From: Planctomycetota bacterium
GTDB lineage: Bacteria > Planctomycetota > UBA1135 > GCA-002686595
Assembly: GCA_014238415.1 (NCBI GenBank)
Contig: JABABA010000003.1
Span: 1-64,000 of the forward strand
DNA length: 64,000 nucleotides
Direction of reading: 5' to 3'
Under the pieces are notes generated by a model. It did not search any database. It was given only the letters and a program-made list of their open reading frames with translations, and was not told the DNA's origin. This document shows, piece by piece, positions 19,748-30,785 of the stretch. The position numbers were made by a program, and so were the translations under genes. The number at the start of each line of letters is the position of its first letter. The stretch's first letter is position 1.

Positions 19748-20470
19748 ATGACCAGATTCCAAGCCTCGACCTCTGCTTCCTTTTGCTGCACCCTGTGCTG
19801 CTCGTTGCTGCTCGCCGCCTGCAGCCCGAACCCCTCCGCCCAAGGGTTGGATGGAAACCTGGAGGCGGGCGTGCAGGTCCTGCCCGAAGCCGCGCCCATC
19901 GATGCCCAGCCAGACCTCAACCCCACCCCCTCGGACACAGTCCCTGGCGGCGAGAACGCTGTGCGCGGGTTGATCCAACAGGCAGGTTTGGACGAGGACC
20001 TCGCCGCCGGTCTGGCGGTGATCGACGAAGCGGAGGGCGAAAAGAACAAGAACGTACTGACCTTCAGCAAGCTCTCCCTGGCCAGGGCGGACTATGGCCT
20101 GCTGCTCGATCACCTCTATCCGGAAAAGGACCCGGAAGTACCCCTCGAGCCCTTTGTCTTCCCCGAGAAGATCCAGGCCCTGGAAGGCAAGGAAATCGAG
20201 CTCCTGGGATACATGATTCCCACGGACTACGTGGAACGCAAAGTGCGCGAGTTCATGCTGGTGCGCGACACGGGGGCCTGCTGCTTCGGAGGTATACCGC
20301 GCCCCGACGAGTGGGCACTGGTTTCAGCCCAGGGGGAAGATGGCTTTGAGTACCACCCCTACCTGCCCATCGTGGTCAAAGGAGTCATGACCATCTTGGC
20401 CCCGGGCTCGGATCCGGACTTTCCAGTGGTCTACACCCTCAGCGCGGTTTCGGTCCGGCGCTACTACTAG
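19748..20470 (+). CDS. DUF3299 lipoprotein
   Basis: The 240-residue protein has a leader ending in the lipobox LLLAAC (Cys25). After a Pro/Ala-rich linker, residues about 130-240 form the DUF3299 domain. They carry the KIQALEGKEIELLGYMIP opening, EFMLV, the striking GACCFGG motif and a YTL...V end. The Cys pair suggests metal or redox binding, but biochemical function is not established. The protein should sit on a periplasmic membrane face. Beyond the TAG stop the same frame continues open for 29 codons to a TGA that overlaps the next start (see findings). Confidence 0.8.
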   Translation: MTRFQASTSASFCCTLCCSLLLAACSPNPSAQGLDGNLEAGVQVLPEAAPIDAQPDLNPTPSDTVPGGENAVRGLIQQAGLDEDLAAGLAVIDEAEGEKNKNVLTFSKLSLARADYGLLLDHLYPEKDPEVPLEPFVFPEKIQALEGKEIELLGYMIPTDYVERKVREFMLVRDTGACCFGGIPRPDEWALVSAQGEDGFEYHPYLPIVVKGVMTILAPGSDPDFPVVYTLSAVSVRRYY

Positions 20471-20556
20471 GGAAAGGCGCACTCGGTCTACCCCTTCAAC
20501 ATCAGCCTGCTGGGGCACACCCTGATGAGATTCTCACAGCACACGGCGGGTGACTT

Positions 20557-21021
20557 GTGACCCTTGTCCGCAGCGCAACGATTGAGGATCGGGCCCAGTT
20601 GGAGGGCATGCACCTGGCGTACCTCGAAGCGCTCGCCCAGCATGATCATCCAAACTGTGAGCCCTATAAATTAGAGGACAAGTGGTTCACAGACCGGGAC
20701 CGCCTCTTTCCCTATGTGGTTTCGGACGGGGACGAGGTCAGGGGGTACATGCTCGTGTTTGGCCCCAGGTACTCGCAGGCGATGGGGTTCGAGGTGGACT
20801 CCTACATACACGAGCTCTTCGTGTGTGCGGAACTGCGTGGAAGTGGACTGGCACAGGCCGTGCTGGAGCACGCCCTGCAGGAGCGGCCGGGTACCTGGGT
20901 GACCGAGGTGCTCGAATCGAATGGGCCTGCGAGCCGCTTCTGGGCCCGGGCGTTGGCGGGTCGACCCGGCTTGCGAGATGAAGTGAGAGGAGCGTTCCGC
21001 ACCTACTGGTTCAAGTCCTGA
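20557..21021 (+). CDS. GNAT-family N-acetyltransferase
   Basis: The 154-residue protein opens with the typical GNAT start VRSATIEDRAQLEGM. The central strand precedes ELFVCAELRGSGLAQAVLEHAL, an acetyl-CoA-binding loop of the (R/Q)xxGxG/A kind. A C-terminal ES-N-x-x-A-x-x-FW segment follows. The substrate cannot be predicted. It starts with GTG at 20557, which overlaps a TGA in the frame of the preceding DUF3299 gene by four bases. The gene converges on the DUF1501 gene. Confidence 0.8.
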   Translation: MTLVRSATIEDRAQLEGMHLAYLEALAQHDHPNCEPYKLEDKWFTDRDRLFPYVVSDGDEVRGYMLVFGPRYSQAMGFEVDSYIHELFVCAELRGSGLAQAVLEHALQERPGTWVTEVLESNGPASRFWARALAGRPGLRDEVRGAFRTYWFKS

Positions 21022-21063
21022 CCTGGAAGACCTCGGGACTCCTGGGCCTGGAAGAATTCACCA

Positions 21064-22482
21064 TCAGGCCAGAATCTTCTTCAACACGTTGCCGTGGACA
21101 TCCGTCAAGCGCACGTCTCGGCCAGCGTATCGGTAGGTGAGGCGCTTGTGATCGAGCCCCAGTTGGTGAAGGACCGTGGCCCACAGATCGTAGATGTCAC
21201 AACGGTCTTCCACCACGTGGTAGCCGAACTCATCCGTCTGGCCATAGACCGTTCCCCCACGGACACCCCCACCCGCGAAGAAGACACTGAAGCCATAGGG
21301 GTTGTGGTCCCGGCCGTCCGAGCCCTGAGAGAAGGGTGTGCGACCGAATTCCCCGGCCCAGACGATGAGGGTCTCCTCGAGCAGGCCCCTGGAGCGCAGA
21401 TCCTTGATGAGTCCCGCAATCGGTTGGTCAACCTGATAGGCCATCGCGCTGTGCCCGGCCTTGAGCGCTCCGTGCTGATCCCAGGGGTTGGGCGCTCCAC
21501 CGGCACCGATGTTCTTCGTGATGCAGCTCAGTTCGATGAAGCGCACACCGCGCTCCACCAGACGGCGAGCCAGAAGACACTGGCGTGCATAGGCGGCCTT
21601 CGTCGGCTCCGCGTCATCCACCCCATAGAGCTTACGAGTCGCCGCGCTCTCCCCCGACACGTCACAGGCCTCCGGCACCGCAGCCTGCATGCGATAGGCC
21701 GTTTCGTAATTGCGAATGGCCGCATCAACCTGTGGATCCGCCGTGCCCCGGGCAAAGCGGCGGTCGAGGCGTGCAATCAGGTCCAGGTGACGCAACTGCT
21801 CGCCGTCCTCGAGGGCGGGTGCGATATTGCGCACCGCGGGAACGCGGTCCGCCTGAACAATCGAGGCCTGATGGTGGCCCGGCAGAAAGCCGCTGCTGAA
21901 AAGGCCCGCCCCCCCATGGGGAACAACAGAACCACCAGACTGCAACACGACAAAACCCGGCAGGTTCTCGTTTTCACTGCCCAACCCATAGTTCATCCAT
22001 GCGCCAGCACTCGGGTGCCCCATGAAAGGGAAGCCCGTATGCATGAGGTAGTTGCCCTGGGCGTGCTCGCTGACAGAGCTCGTCATGGAACGCACGACCG
22101 CAAGTTCATCGGCCACAGTTCCGATCTCCGGGAACATGGAACTGACCGGGATCCCGCTCTGCCCGTAGCGGCGAAAGGTGAAGGGCGAAGCCATCACGTT
22201 GCCGTTCTGATTGAACTGCGTGCGTTCAACCTTGACTGGCAAGGGTTTACCGTGCAACCGCTCCAGTTCCGGCTTCGGATCAAAAGAGTCGACCTGGGAC
22301 ACGCCGCCGGACATGAAACAAAATATCACGTGCTTCGCCCGGGGGATGTGGTGGGCCAGGGGCCTGTCGTCCACCTGTCCAGCAAAACCTGTCTCGGCCA
22401 TCAGACCCTGCAAGGCCAAGAGGCCGAAGCCGTTGGATGTCTGCCGCAGGAGCTCGCGTCGTGAGAAATTGGGTCCGCTCAT
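21064..22482 (-). CDS. DUF1501 protein with Tat-like signal
   Basis: The 472-residue protein has a twin-arginine-like leader (SRREL at 7-11, then a modest hydrophobic stretch). Its body matches DUF1501, a large planctomycete family with a sulfatase/alkaline-phosphatase-like fold ([47 protein letters not shown][11 protein letters not shown]). A role in extracellular polysaccharide degradation is often proposed but not proven. The start lies eight bases after the stop of the DUF1549/DUF1553 gene on the same strand, the standard pairing for these families. Confidence 0.92.
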   Translation of the reverse strand: MSGPNFSRRELLRQTSNGFGLLALQGLMAETGFAGQVDDRPLAHHIPRAKHVIFCFMSGGVSQVDSFDPKPELERLHGKPLPVKVERTQFNQNGNVMASPFTFRRYGQSGIPVSSMFPEIGTVADELAVVRSMTSSVSEHAQGNYLMHTGFPFMGHPSAGAWMNYGLGSENENLPGFVVLQSGGSVVPHGGAGLFSSGFLPGHHQASIVQADRVPAVRNIAPALEDGEQLRHLDLIARLDRRFARGTADPQVDAAIRNYETAYRMQAAVPEACDVSGESAATRKLYGVDDAEPTKAAYARQCLLARRLVERGVRFIELSCITKNIGAGGAPNPWDQHGALKAGHSAMAYQVDQPIAGLIKDLRSRGLLEETLIVWAGEFGRTPFSQGSDGRDHNPYGFSVFFAGGGVRGGTVYGQTDEFGYHVVEDRCDIYDLWATVLHQLGLDHKRLTYRYAGRDVRLTDVHGNVLKKILA

Positions 22483-22490
22483 GATCCCCC

Positions 22491-25400
22491 CTACCTGAGG
22501 TAGAGAAACTCCTTCAAGTTGTAGAGTGCATGGGCCACACGAGCCCAGGACTCGTCTTCGCGAAGGGGTGGCCCCAACTTCTCTATGCCCCGACGAGCGG
22601 CTGCGATCGCCGCCTCAATTTCAAGGACCGTGGCCCTATCCTGCTGACCCAATGCCGCGAGTACCTCGGTGCGCCCCACAAAGCCACTCCCCGAGGCGGA
22701 GGCCGCCACCTCTTCTGCAGACAGCGCCCGGAGGTGGAGTCGCGCCTCGAAGAGAATCCCCTTCAGCAATCTGTCCCCAGAAGGTGCGCCGTGGCGCAGG
22801 CCGAATAGAACCTGACTCTCTCCCGGCTTGAATGTTGCTCGCCCACCCTTCCTGTAAGGGGTCCCGTAGAGGGCGCCATTGCGGTAGCACCGAATGAGAC
22901 CATCCGCATCGTAGGCAATGACAAGGTGAACCAGATCGGGAGCCGTGCTGGACTCAACCTCGGCACCAAAACTCTGGGTGCGCTGGAACACATTTGAGCC
23001 GGCTATCCACTGGCCAGCTGCCTGCTCGCCGTAGACGATCGAGTCGAAGACACCTCCCCCAAGATCCTGCACCGTAAGCGCACCGCCACCGCGCTGATTG
23101 AGATCCGAGAGTTGCAGCCAGACCTCCAGGGTCTTCTCTCCGACTGCGGTCGGAATAGCAGGGGTCGAAACGTGGCCGCCGCCGTCGAGGAACAGTCCGC
23201 CACCCTCCAGGCGCGCTGTCCCATGGAGCTGACCGTGGAGGCTACCAGCAGTATCCTCCAGTCCCTCGCGGAAGTCCCAGCGCGCAAATGGGGTGAACTC
23301 GGCAGTGGCCGCCCCCACCTCAAGAGCCTCCAGCAGACGCCGGTGCACCGGGGCATAAATGGAATCCAACGCAGCCAGATTGCTTGCTAGCCCCGCCTCG
23401 AGCACCTGACGGCGCTCCCGATCTTCCCGGATGGCGGAACGGCACTCGTCCGCGTAGGCGCTGAGGGCCGTGAGTTCCTCGACTCCTGGCTCCCGCCCGG
23501 TGACGGCCTCGAACATGAGGGCGAAACTCTCGCCATCATGCTTACCCTTGCCATTGGAACGCATACGGGCGCCCCAACTCTTGGCGAGTTCTTCCACCAT
23601 GGGATCGTTCAACATGGTCAGCGCCTGAGCCGGGACGTTGGTCACGTGACGCGAACCCACCGTGGCGAACGGCACGGGCGCATCGAAGCTCTGCAGGAAG
23701 GCATCCAAGTTATTGCGGCGAGACTCCACATAGACGCTGCGCCGAGGAGTCCTGGAGTTCGGGCCGAAGCCGGGGCCGAACATGCGCTGGTCCAAACGCC
23801 CGGCAGCCGAGAAGAGCGAGTCCCGGATCGCCTCGGCATCCAGCCGCCGGACATTTGCATGGGAAAGCCACTTGTTCCCCGGGTCCAGAGCCAAGGCAGT
23901 CGGAGACGCTACGGAACTCATCCGCCAGGTCTTGGAAAGGAGCAAGAAACGAATCATCTCCTTGATGGACCAACCCTTCTCAACCATGCGCCCGGAGAGA
24001 TAGTCCAATAGCTCGGGATGGGACGGCTTCGCACCCAAGCGGCCGAAGTTGTCTGGGGTGGTCACGAGCCCCTTACCAAAGAGGTGCTGCCAGATCCGAT
24101 TGGTGATCACCCGCGCTGTGAGTGGATTGTCCGCACGCAGAAGATCCTCCGCCAGCTCCAGGCGTCCTCCCGCACCGGGCGCGTAGGGCTCGGGGTCAAT
24201 CGCCTCGAGGAATCGACGTGGAATGATCGCCCCGGGGTTTCGGTGATCACCACGCACATAGAGCGCCTGGTCTGAAGCGTCGGCCTCGACGATGCCCGGG
24301 ACCCGGGTCGGCAGGGGCACCGCGGCATCCAGCTCGCGATACGCCTCAACCAGCTTTGCGACCTGCGGCAATTTCGCGAGGTCATTGGCGAGCAGCCCCC
24401 CCCGCAGACAGGCATCAAGCAGCAGAGCTTGCGAGTCAGTCGCCGCAGATCGTTTCCAGTTTTCGATAGCCCCATCGATGCGTTGCGCGATTCGCTCCGC
24501 GAGCTCGACTCTGGACTGAGGTGATTTCTCGAAGACAGGCCCCGATACCATGGGATCGGCAGGCCTGCCCGCTCCTTTCTTGCGCAGCCGGACTTCCCGC
24601 ACGCCGAACCACGAGCGGTCGCTACCGCCCACCTCGATGGGAGCGTCCTTGCCCGTGTAGAGTTCCAGGTGCACGCTGTCCCCATCCCAGTAGGACAGGT
24701 CGAGACGCAACCACGACCAGGTGTCGTTCTTGATTTCGGTGATGGGAAAGACCGTGCCTGAGCGCGGATAGTTATGCACCGCATAGCGCAGCTTGGCCCC
24801 TCCTCCGCCAAGAACCCGAAACCAGAGCTCGTATTCTCCCTCAAGCGAGAATTGCGCGGACTGCAGGACCCCGCGGTGCCGACTGGACAGGAGATGGGTA
24901 TAGACCCCTGCAGGGTAGATCCCGCTCAGCACCTGCTCGCCGGCCGGAGCAAGCGCGAACTCACCCGCGGAAGAGACTTCCCCAGTGAGGCCGTTCCCCG
25001 AGGGATACCACTCGCCCATTTCCGTGGCGCTGGCGAGGTTCCATCGCCTCTCGTACTCCAAGGGTGTCTCGGCATCCTGCGCGCCTGCGCTCGCCGCCTC
25101 CCAAGCCGCTTCGAAGCCGAGTCCCGCGTCCATGCGTTGGTCGACGTCCCAGAGCAGATGCAGGGGATGGTCAGGACTCTTGGCCTGCTCCGGCAGTTCC
25201 TCGGACGACAACTGCCGCGTACTCCAAGCCTCAGCCAGACCCGCCCGGATCTCGGCCTTGAGTTGCACCAGTTCCCGCTTGTTGCGCTGCTGCATCTCCG
25301 CCGTATTGACATCCAGCATGGCCGGCCGGCTCGAGCCCAGGATGCCGAAGAGCGCGTAGTAGTCCGCTTGGCTGATCGCGTCGAACTTGTGGTCGTGGCA

Positions 25401-26510
25401 ACGCGCGCAGGAAACAGTCTGGGCCAGAAAGGTCTTGCTGAAGACATTGATCTGGTCGTCAGTGAAGCGCACCTTTTCATCGAGAGCATCGGTGGGCGCG
25501 AACCCATGGAACACAAAGCGCCATTGCGCCGTACCGATCGCGGATTCGTTGATCCCCAGCTCGGAGTTCAAGCGCGGTTCGCTGAGCAGGTCACCGGCGA
25601 TCTGCTCGCGCACGAACTGGTCAAAGGGCAGGTCCTGATTGAAAGCCCGGATCAGATAGTCGCGATACTGATAGGCGTGAGGGATGCGAGGATCCCCCTC
25701 TGATCCGTGGGAGTCTGCGTAACGGACGAGATCCATCCAGTGCCGCGCCCACCGCTCGCCGTAGCGTGGTGAGGCGAGCAACTGATCGATAAGGCGTTCC
25801 AGCGCCTCGGGATCCTCATCCGCAAGAAAGTGGCGAATCTCATCCGGCGTTGGGGGCAAACCGAGGAGGGCGTAGTACAGGCGCCGGACGAGCGTCCTGC
25901 GGTCCGCCTCAGGGCCGGGCAGCCTCGCACCGGGCAGCAGTCCATGCTCCTCAAGGCCTCGCTGGACGAACCGATCAACGGGATGCCCGGACCACCACTT
26001 GTATGTGACCGGCAAGGTGGGAACCACGATGGGCCGCAGGCTCCACCACTGCTTGCGCCGCTCGAATTTTGCGGCCCACGAGGTCAGCGCCTCAAGCTGC
26101 TGGTTGGAGGGCGGTTCATCCCGAGGGTCATGGGCGCCATTGCGGATCCACTCCTCGAAATCTGCGACCACGGACGCATCCAGTTTCCCTCCGTCCTTGG
26201 GCATCTCCACCCCGTCGATCTCATGGCGCATGACCCTCAGGATGAGACTTTGATCCGGGTCACCGGGTACCACGGCAAACCCCGAGTCGGACTCCATGCG
26301 CGTCCGCTCCCGAACGTCCAGAGCCAGGCCGCCACGGGCCTTGTCCACGCTATTGTGACAGCCGTAGCAATGCTCGATCAGGACGGGACGGATGCGAGCC
26401 TCGAAGTGTTCTTCATGCTGCGCTGCTGAAGTCTGCACCTGCGCCCCAAGAACACCGCTCCCGATAGCTACCAGGAGCGGGAGTGTGAGCAGGCAGCGGA
26501 GAGGGCTCAT
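22491..26510 (-). CDS. PSCyt1-DUF1549-DUF1553 cytochrome-like protein with LamG domain
   Basis: The 1339-residue exported protein starts at the ATG at 26510, directly followed by a signal peptide ending near residue 23. A planctomycete cytochrome motif CYGCH is at 48-52 and a second CxxCH (CARCH) at 368-372. DUF1549 spans about 175-380 ([31 protein letters not shown]). DUF1553 lies about 800-1060 ([27 protein letters not shown]). Residues about 1150-1290 form a LamG/concanavalin-like domain ([29 protein letters not shown]), suggesting carbohydrate binding. It is co-transcribed with the DUF1501 gene. Export with heme attachment is inferred; substrate unknown. Confidence 0.92.
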   Translation of the reverse strand: MSPLRCLLTLPLLVAIGSGVLGAQVQTSAAQHEEHFEARIRPVLIEHCYGCHNSVDKARGGLALDVRERTRMESDSGFAVVPGDPDQSLILRVMRHEIDGVEMPKDGGKLDASVVADFEEWIRNGAHDPRDEPPSNQQLEALTSWAAKFERRKQWWSLRPIVVPTLPVTYKWWSGHPVDRFVQRGLEEHGLLPGARLPGPEADRRTLVRRLYYALLGLPPTPDEIRHFLADEDPEALERLIDQLLASPRYGERWARHWMDLVRYADSHGSEGDPRIPHAYQYRDYLIRAFNQDLPFDQFVREQIAGDLLSEPRLNSELGINESAIGTAQWRFVFHGFAPTDALDEKVRFTDDQINVFSKTFLAQTVSCARCHDHKFDAISQADYYALFGILGSSRPAMLDVNTAEMQQRNKRELVQLKAEIRAGLAEAWSTRQLSSEELPEQAKSPDHPLHLLWDVDQRMDAGLGFEAAWEAASAGAQDAETPLEYERRWNLASATEMGEWYPSGNGLTGEVSSAGEFALAPAGEQVLSGIYPAGVYTHLLSSRHRGVLQSAQFSLEGEYELWFRVLGGGGAKLRYAVHNYPRSGTVFPITEIKNDTWSWLRLDLSYWDGDSVHLELYTGKDAPIEVGGSDRSWFGVREVRLRKKGAGRPADPMVSGPVFEKSPQSRVELAERIAQRIDGAIENWKRSAATDSQALLLDACLRGGLLANDLAKLPQVAKLVEAYRELDAAVPLPTRVPGIVEADASDQALYVRGDHRNPGAIIPRRFLEAIDPEPYAPGAGGRLELAEDLLRADNPLTARVITNRIWQHLFGKGLVTTPDNFGRLGAKPSHPELLDYLSGRMVEKGWSIKEMIRFLLLSKTWRMSSVASPTALALDPGNKWLSHANVRRLDAEAIRDSLFSAAGRLDQRMFGPGFGPNSRTPRRSVYVESRRNNLDAFLQSFDAPVPFATVGSRHVTNVPAQALTMLNDPMVEELAKSWGARMRSNGKGKHDGESFALMFEAVTGREPGVEELTALSAYADECRSAIREDRERRQVLEAGLASNLAALDSIYAPVHRRLLEALEVGAATAEFTPFARWDFREGLEDTAGSLHGQLHGTARLEGGGLFLDGGGHVSTPAIPTAVGEKTLEVWLQLSDLNQRGGGALTVQDLGGGVFDSIVYGEQAAGQWIAGSNVFQRTQSFGAEVESSTAPDLVHLVIAYDADGLIRCYRNGALYGTPYRKGGRATFKPGESQVLFGLRHGAPSGDRLLKGILFEARLHLRALSAEEVAASASGSGFVGRTEVLAALGQQDRATVLEIEAAIAAARRGIEKLGPPLREDESWARVAHALYNLKEFLYLR

Positions 26511-26796
26511 GGTCTGTGAGGCAGGCTCTCGCCCGTCCGGAGATTGTAGCCGCGCCCCGCGCTTCCCCGTAGGCAACGCTGGTCCAGCCCCCCCAGAACA
26601 AGGTCTCGGCAAGGGAAATTGGCCTCTTTGGACTGTTGAGCCCAAAACCCAGCCCCAGAGACTGGCGCACGCCCCGCCGGGGGGCTATGCTCCTCGGCTC
26701 GAACGGCCCAATCAGAGGCGCCCCAAGGCTCCTCCCGGTCCCAAGAATTCAGTTTTCCGCCTCTTCGGCGGCATCCCCTCAACAGAGAACTTCACC

Positions 26797-27084
26797 ATGT
26801 CCCGCGTCTGTCAGGTCACAAAACGAGGAACCCGCGTCGGTGGAACCATCGCCCGGCGGGGCCTGCCCAAGTACAAGGGCGGCATCGGTCTGCGCACCAC
26901 CGGCAAGAACAAGCGCAAGTTCAAGGTCAACGTCCAGAGAAAACGCATCTGGGTACCCGAAATCGGCCAGCATGTGAACCTGCGTCTCTCTACCCGGGCA
27001 CTCAAGACGATCGCCAAGAACGGGGCCTATCCGACTCTGCTGAAGGCCGGGTTGATTCGGCCCGCGGGCCCCAAGCAGGGCTGA
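26797..27084 (+). CDS. rpmB: 50S ribosomal protein L28
   Basis: The 95-residue basic protein starts MSRVCQV and has the long insert form with ARRGLPKYKGGIG and TTGKNKRKFKVN, then VQRKRIWVPE and LRLSTRALKTIAKNG. This matches L28 with a longer N-terminal region than the E. coli protein. The gene is transcribed divergently from the DUF1553 gene across 286 bases. A long hairpin 46 bases downstream (27130-27169) probably ends the transcript. Confidence 0.9.
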   Translation: MSRVCQVTKRGTRVGGTIARRGLPKYKGGIGLRTTGKNKRKFKVNVQRKRIWVPEIGQHVNLRLSTRALKTIAKNGAYPTLLKAGLIRPAGPKQG

Positions 27085-27129
27085 CCCCGACGCCCACAGG
27101 GCGCACCCCCTGGACTAACGCACGGGTCC

Positions 27130-27169
27130 GGAGCAGCGGACACGAACGAGAAGGACTCGTGTATGCTCC
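27130..27169 (+). terminator. Two-part hairpin after rpmB
   Basis: A GGAGCA/TGCTCC stem (27130-27135 with 27164-27169) and an ACACGA/TCGTGT stem (27140-27145 with 27157-27162) nest around an 11-nt loop, separated by a small internal loop. An alternative inner pairing (27146-27150 with 27156-27160) shares the 3' arm. There is no U-tract. It sits between rpmB and maf on the plus strand. Confidence 0.5.
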
Positions 27170-27279
27170 TCAAGAGATGTCCCCCAAGAACCTGCTTTGA
27201 GAATCAAGGATTCCGTTAGGTGACAAGGAGACCGGCAACCACGCCCGTAAAAGTCGAGAGCACCAGGGGAAGAACAGTC

Positions 27280-27897
27280 ATGGCCTCGAGCACAAGCAAC
27301 GATCAAGCACCTCTGATCCTGGCCAGCACTTCTCCCGCCCGACGCGCCCTGCTTGAGCGTTTGGGTCTGCCCTTCTCCCTGCACCCCGCAGGTATTGACG
27401 AGGCACCCCTGCAAGCGGCGGCCAAGGACCCCCTTCGTCTGGCCCGGGAACTTGCCCTGGCCAAGGCCCGGGCTACGGCTCGGCACCATCCCGAAGCCTG
27501 GGTCATCGGCGGAGATCAGGTGCTGGCCCTGGGAGACGAATTACTGGGCAAGCCCGGCAGCAAGCCCGCCGCCCTTCAGCAGCTCCTGCGTCTGGCCGGA
27601 CGCAAGCACGAGCTGATCAGCGCTACGGCCCTTGTGGGGCCAGGCAAGGACCGAGACCAATCTGAAGAGGTCTGGGTCGAAGTCGCTCACATGACCATGG
27701 CAGCCTGGGATCAGGCAACCCTGGAACGATATGTGGAAGCAGACGATCCTAGCCAGTGCGCCGGTTCCTACAAACTCGAAGAGCGGGGCATTGCACTCTT
27801 CGAGCGCATCGAATGCGCCGACTGGAACGCAATCGTGGGCCTGCCCCTCCTGGGCCTGGCCCAGCGCCTACGCGCGCGAGGCTACCCTGTGCCCTGA
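27280..27897 (+). CDS. maf: Maf-family nucleoside triphosphate pyrophosphatase
   Basis: The 205-residue protein has the Maf signature near its start (LILASTSPARRALLERLG). IDEAPLQ, a GGDQVLAL loop, LGKPGS and SAGSYK-like CAGSYKLEERG follow. Maf proteins hydrolyse non-canonical or modified nucleotides to monophosphates, which protects DNA/RNA or limits septum formation in some bacteria. The ATG at 27280 has a good Shine-Dalgarno (AGGGGAAG) seven bases upstream and is preferred to a GTG 60 bases earlier. It converges on folE. Confidence 0.9.
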   Translation: MASSTSNDQAPLILASTSPARRALLERLGLPFSLHPAGIDEAPLQAAAKDPLRLARELALAKARATARHHPEAWVIGGDQVLALGDELLGKPGSKPAALQQLLRLAGRKHELISATALVGPGKDRDQSEEVWVEVAHMTMAAWDQATLERYVEADDPSQCAGSYKLEERGIALFERIECADWNAIVGLPLLGLAQRLRARGYPVP

Positions 27898-27965
27898 AGC
27901 TTGCTTGGTGCGGCGATTCAGTGGTCGAATCCCAGGGATCGGAAAATCCCCGAGCGGAGCAACCC

Positions 27966-28631
27966 TCAACGCCCGATCAAGGAAAAGAACTCTTTGCGCG
28001 TGGCGTCCTTCGTGCGGAAGGCCCCCAACATGCGACTGGTGACCGTGTCCGCCCCAGGTTTGTGCACGCCACGCATGGTCATGCACTGGTGTTGGGCTTC
28101 GATAACCACCGCAACACCCTTGGGCTTCAGCTCCCGATTGATGGTGTCGGCGATCTGCACCGTGAGTTTTTCCTGGATCTGCAGGCGACGGGCGTAGATC
28201 TCCACCACCCGAGCGAGTTTGGAGAGCCCCACCACCCGCGTATCGGGCAGATAAGCCACATGGGCCTTGCCCAGGAAAGGAACCATGTGATGTTCGCAGT
28301 GACTCATCAGGGGGATGTCACGCACCACTACCATCTCGTCGTATCCCTCAACCTCCGAGAAAGTGGTCTTGAGCACATCGGCCGGGTCCTGGTCGTAACC
28401 CCCAAAGAACTCTCCATAGGACCTGACCACGCGAGCCGGGGTGCCCGCCAGCCCCTCCCGCTCGGGATCATCACCAGCCCACAGGATCAAGGTACGCACG
28501 GCCTCTTCGGCGGCTGCGCGAGTGGGCTTCTCGATCACTTCCCCACTTGACCTTTCGGAAGGCTTCAACGGCTTCCCAGGGACAGGAGCCTGACTGGTAG
28601 GATCATCTTGGACGGTGCGGCTGACATTCAT
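27966..28631 (-). CDS. folE: GTP cyclohydrolase I
   Basis: The 221-residue protein matches FolE1, which converts GTP to 7,8-dihydroneopterin triphosphate, the first step to tetrahydrofolate. The zinc ligands lie in [10 protein letters not shown] and [47 protein letters not shown] and the final SRMLGAFRT are family motifs. The first 35 residues are a Pro/Ser-rich extension of low conservation. The ATG at 28631 is used; open frame continues upstream antisense to cysS. PabB at 60144-61589 serves the same pathway. Confidence 0.95.
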   Translation of the reverse strand: MNVSRTVQDDPTSQAPVPGKPLKPSERSSGEVIEKPTRAAAEEAVRTLILWAGDDPEREGLAGTPARVVRSYGEFFGGYDQDPADVLKTTFSEVEGYDEMVVVRDIPLMSHCEHHMVPFLGKAHVAYLPDTRVVGLSKLARVVEIYARRLQIQEKLTVQIADTINRELKPKGVAVVIEAQHQCMTMRGVHKPGADTVTSRMLGAFRTKDATRKEFFSLIGR

Positions 28632-28769
28632 AGGATTCTCACTGGAAGGACGACAGGATAGCTCCTCGCGCCCCCATAGAGTGGCCAGAGCTGGAAGCCT
28701 GATGATCGGGTTCCCACCTTGATCCGCTGCGCCCTTGCTCCTGCGCTCCGTGACCTTATCCTCGTACGA

Positions 28770-30395
28770 ATGGCGATCTGCATTTTCGACACACTGACCC
28801 GGGAAATGTCCCCCCTGGAGCCCCTGACCCCCGGCCAGGTCAAGCTCTATGTGTGTGGCCCCACGGTCTACGACGACTGCCACATTGGACACCTGATGGG
28901 CCCCGTCCTCTTCGATGCGGTTGCTCGCTGGATCAGGGCCCGGGGATACCAGGTGGAGTTCGTCAACAACATCACGGACATCGATGACAAGATCATCAAC
29001 CGCTCCATCGAAAGCGGTGAACCCTGGGACTCGATCGCGCAGCGCTACACGGACCAATACCTGCAGTTCCTGCAAGAGCTCAATATCGAGACCATCACGT
29101 CCCATCCACGCTGCTCGGAGTACGTGCCCCAGATGGTCGCCTTCATCGAGGACCTCGTTCGGGAAGACAAGGCCTACCTGGCAAATGATGGAGTCTACTT
29201 CGACATTCAGAAGCACAAAGGCTACGGCAAGCTTACTCGTCGTAAACTGGAGGACATGCAGGCCGGTGCCCGGGTGCAAACCCAGTCCAGTCTCCGACAC
29301 CCCGCGGACTTTGCCCTCTGGAAGAACGCCAAGCCCGAGGAGCCATCCTGGGAGAGCCCCTTCGGTCAGGGGCGGCCGGGCTGGCACATTGAGTGCTCAG
29401 TCATGTCCAGCGAACTGTTGGGCCAGGCCTTTGACCTGCACGGAGGTGGAGACGACTTGAAGTTTCCCCACCATGAAAATGAGATCGCCCAGAGCGAAGC
29501 GCATGGTGATTCATTCGCCAACACCTGGATGCACACCGGGCTGGTGCAGTACGGCGGGCAGAAGGTGGGCAAGAGCGACCCGCGCATGCAGGACCCCGCC
29601 TTTCGCCAGCAGTTCCAGGCGCGCTGGCTGCTGGACACCTACGGAGCCCCGGCTATGCGCTTCTTCCTCTTGCGCTCCGCCTACCGCAGACCGGTAGAAA
29701 TCGAACCCAGCACCCTGGATGCCGCCCGCACGGGACTGATACGCATGGTCAAGTCTTTGGGAGAACTCGCGGAGGACAAGGAACAAGTGACTCTGGACCA
29801 AATCCAGGAACGCGCACTGAGCGACGCCAACGCTGCCCACCGGGAGAACTTCATCGCCGCCATGGACAACGACTTCAGCACTGGCGAGGCAATGGCTGAG
29901 TTGTTCAGTCTGGCGCAGGAAGCCCGAACACAGTCGGCAAGTGAGAAAGAGATCAGCTTGACCTTGGTGCGCGACCTGGGCCGACTGCTGGGGCTCTTCC
30001 AACCAGGAGATCTGGGCCTGCTCCTTGCCGCGGGCAAGGGATCCCAGAACGAGTTGCTGGAACAGGTAGCAGCCGCTTTGCTGGAAGTGCGTGCCCTGGC
30101 CCGAGAACAGAAGTCCTTCGACACAGCAGATGCGCTGAGAGACGCCCTATTGAAGGCAGGCATCAGTGTGGAGGACGAGGCAGGGCAGAAGAACAGCAGC
30201 GCCAACTGCCACGCGGCCCAATCGGATGCCTTGGAGCAAATCCTAGAGGCCGCTCTCACTGCACGGCTTGCCGCTCGAGCTGCCAAAGACTTCACCACCG
30301 CCGATGGTCTGCGAGATGCTCTCGCGGGGGTCGGAATCAACATCATGGACAGTGCTGACGGGTCGAGTTGGATGCACTCCCCCGGTGGTGCCTGA
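28770..30395 (+). CDS. cysS: Cysteinyl-tRNA synthetase
   Basis: The 541-residue class I synthetase has the zinc Cys29 in [13 protein letters not shown] at 38-41, HIECSVMS, and [15 protein letters not shown] modified KMSKS loop reads KVGKS. It charges tRNA-Cys. The usual short C-terminal segment (R-x-KDF-x-x-AD-x-LRD-x-L-x-x-x-G-I) occurs twice: residues about 438-475 and 496-535, ending SADGSSW. CysRS commonly has one copy, so this enzyme carries a duplicated tail that adds about 60 residues. It starts at the ATG at 28770 and converges with the Hpt gene. Confidence 0.95.
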   Translation: MAICIFDTLTREMSPLEPLTPGQVKLYVCGPTVYDDCHIGHLMGPVLFDAVARWIRARGYQVEFVNNITDIDDKIINRSIESGEPWDSIAQRYTDQYLQFLQELNIETITSHPRCSEYVPQMVAFIEDLVREDKAYLANDGVYFDIQKHKGYGKLTRRKLEDMQAGARVQTQSSLRHPADFALWKNAKPEEPSWESPFGQGRPGWHIECSVMSSELLGQAFDLHGGGDDLKFPHHENEIAQSEAHGDSFANTWMHTGLVQYGGQKVGKSDPRMQDPAFRQQFQARWLLDTYGAPAMRFFLLRSAYRRPVEIEPSTLDAARTGLIRMVKSLGELAEDKEQVTLDQIQERALSDANAAHRENFIAAMDNDFSTGEAMAELFSLAQEARTQSASEKEISLTLVRDLGRLLGLFQPGDLGLLLAAGKGSQNELLEQVAAALLEVRALAREQKSFDTADALRDALLKAGISVEDEAGQKNSSANCHAAQSDALEQILEAALTARLAARAAKDFTTADGLRDALAGVGINIMDSADGSSWMHSPGGA

Positions 30396-30422
30396 GGCAC
30401 ACCGACAAAATAGGCCCGGGGT

Positions 30423-30785
30423 TCAGCTCTGATCCAAGCCAGCACGGGCTCTACGCATCAGGATCAGCAGCTCGTGCAAGGCCGTAAGAACAGTCTTGTC
30501 CCGAGTCCCCTCGGGCCCCGCCTCGACCAGAGCCTGTTCACAGATCGCCGCGACCCGAGTCAGTTCGGGATAGCCATAGCCCCCGCCCGTTCCCTTCAGC
30601 TGATGCACCACGGTGCGCAGATCGATTGGGTTGGCCTGCTCCAAGGCCAGATCAATTTTCTCAGCCTGCTCGATGAAGCTCCCCACATAGGACTCAAGCA
30701 GGGGCTTGAATGACTCCATACCCACGCGCTCGCTGACCAGAGGCGAGAGATCCTGTACAGGAGAGTCTTCCGGGGATGGATTCAT
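30423..30785 (-). CDS. Stand-alone Hpt phosphotransfer protein
   Basis: The 120-residue all-helical protein contains the Hpt active-site signature HQLKGTGGGYGYPELT, in which the His accepts phosphate from a receiver domain. It would pass phosphate between a hybrid sensor kinase and a response regulator. No histidine kinase is nearby, but a response regulator gene starts divergently at 31276, making it a possible partner. The start may be the ATG at 30785 or an in-frame one at 30806. Confidence 0.85.
   Translation of the reverse strand: MNPSPEDSPVQDLSPLVSERVGMESFKPLLESYVGSFIEQAEKIDLALEQANPIDLRTVVHQLKGTGGGYGYPELTRVAAICEQALVEAGPEGTRDKTVLTALHELLILMRRARAGLDQS

Noticed and set aside
21094-22464. 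456-codon plus-strand open frame
   Set aside because: It is the mirror of the DUF1501 gene, whose conserved motifs are all on the minus strand.
27901-27960. tRNA-like stretch containing GGTCGAATCCC
   Set aside because: The T-loop lacks one base of GTTCGAATC and no acceptor stem or anticodon arm can be built around it.
28632-29387. Upstream extension of the GTP cyclohydrolase frame
   Set aside because: The added 250 codons are antisense to cysS and show no FolE similarity.
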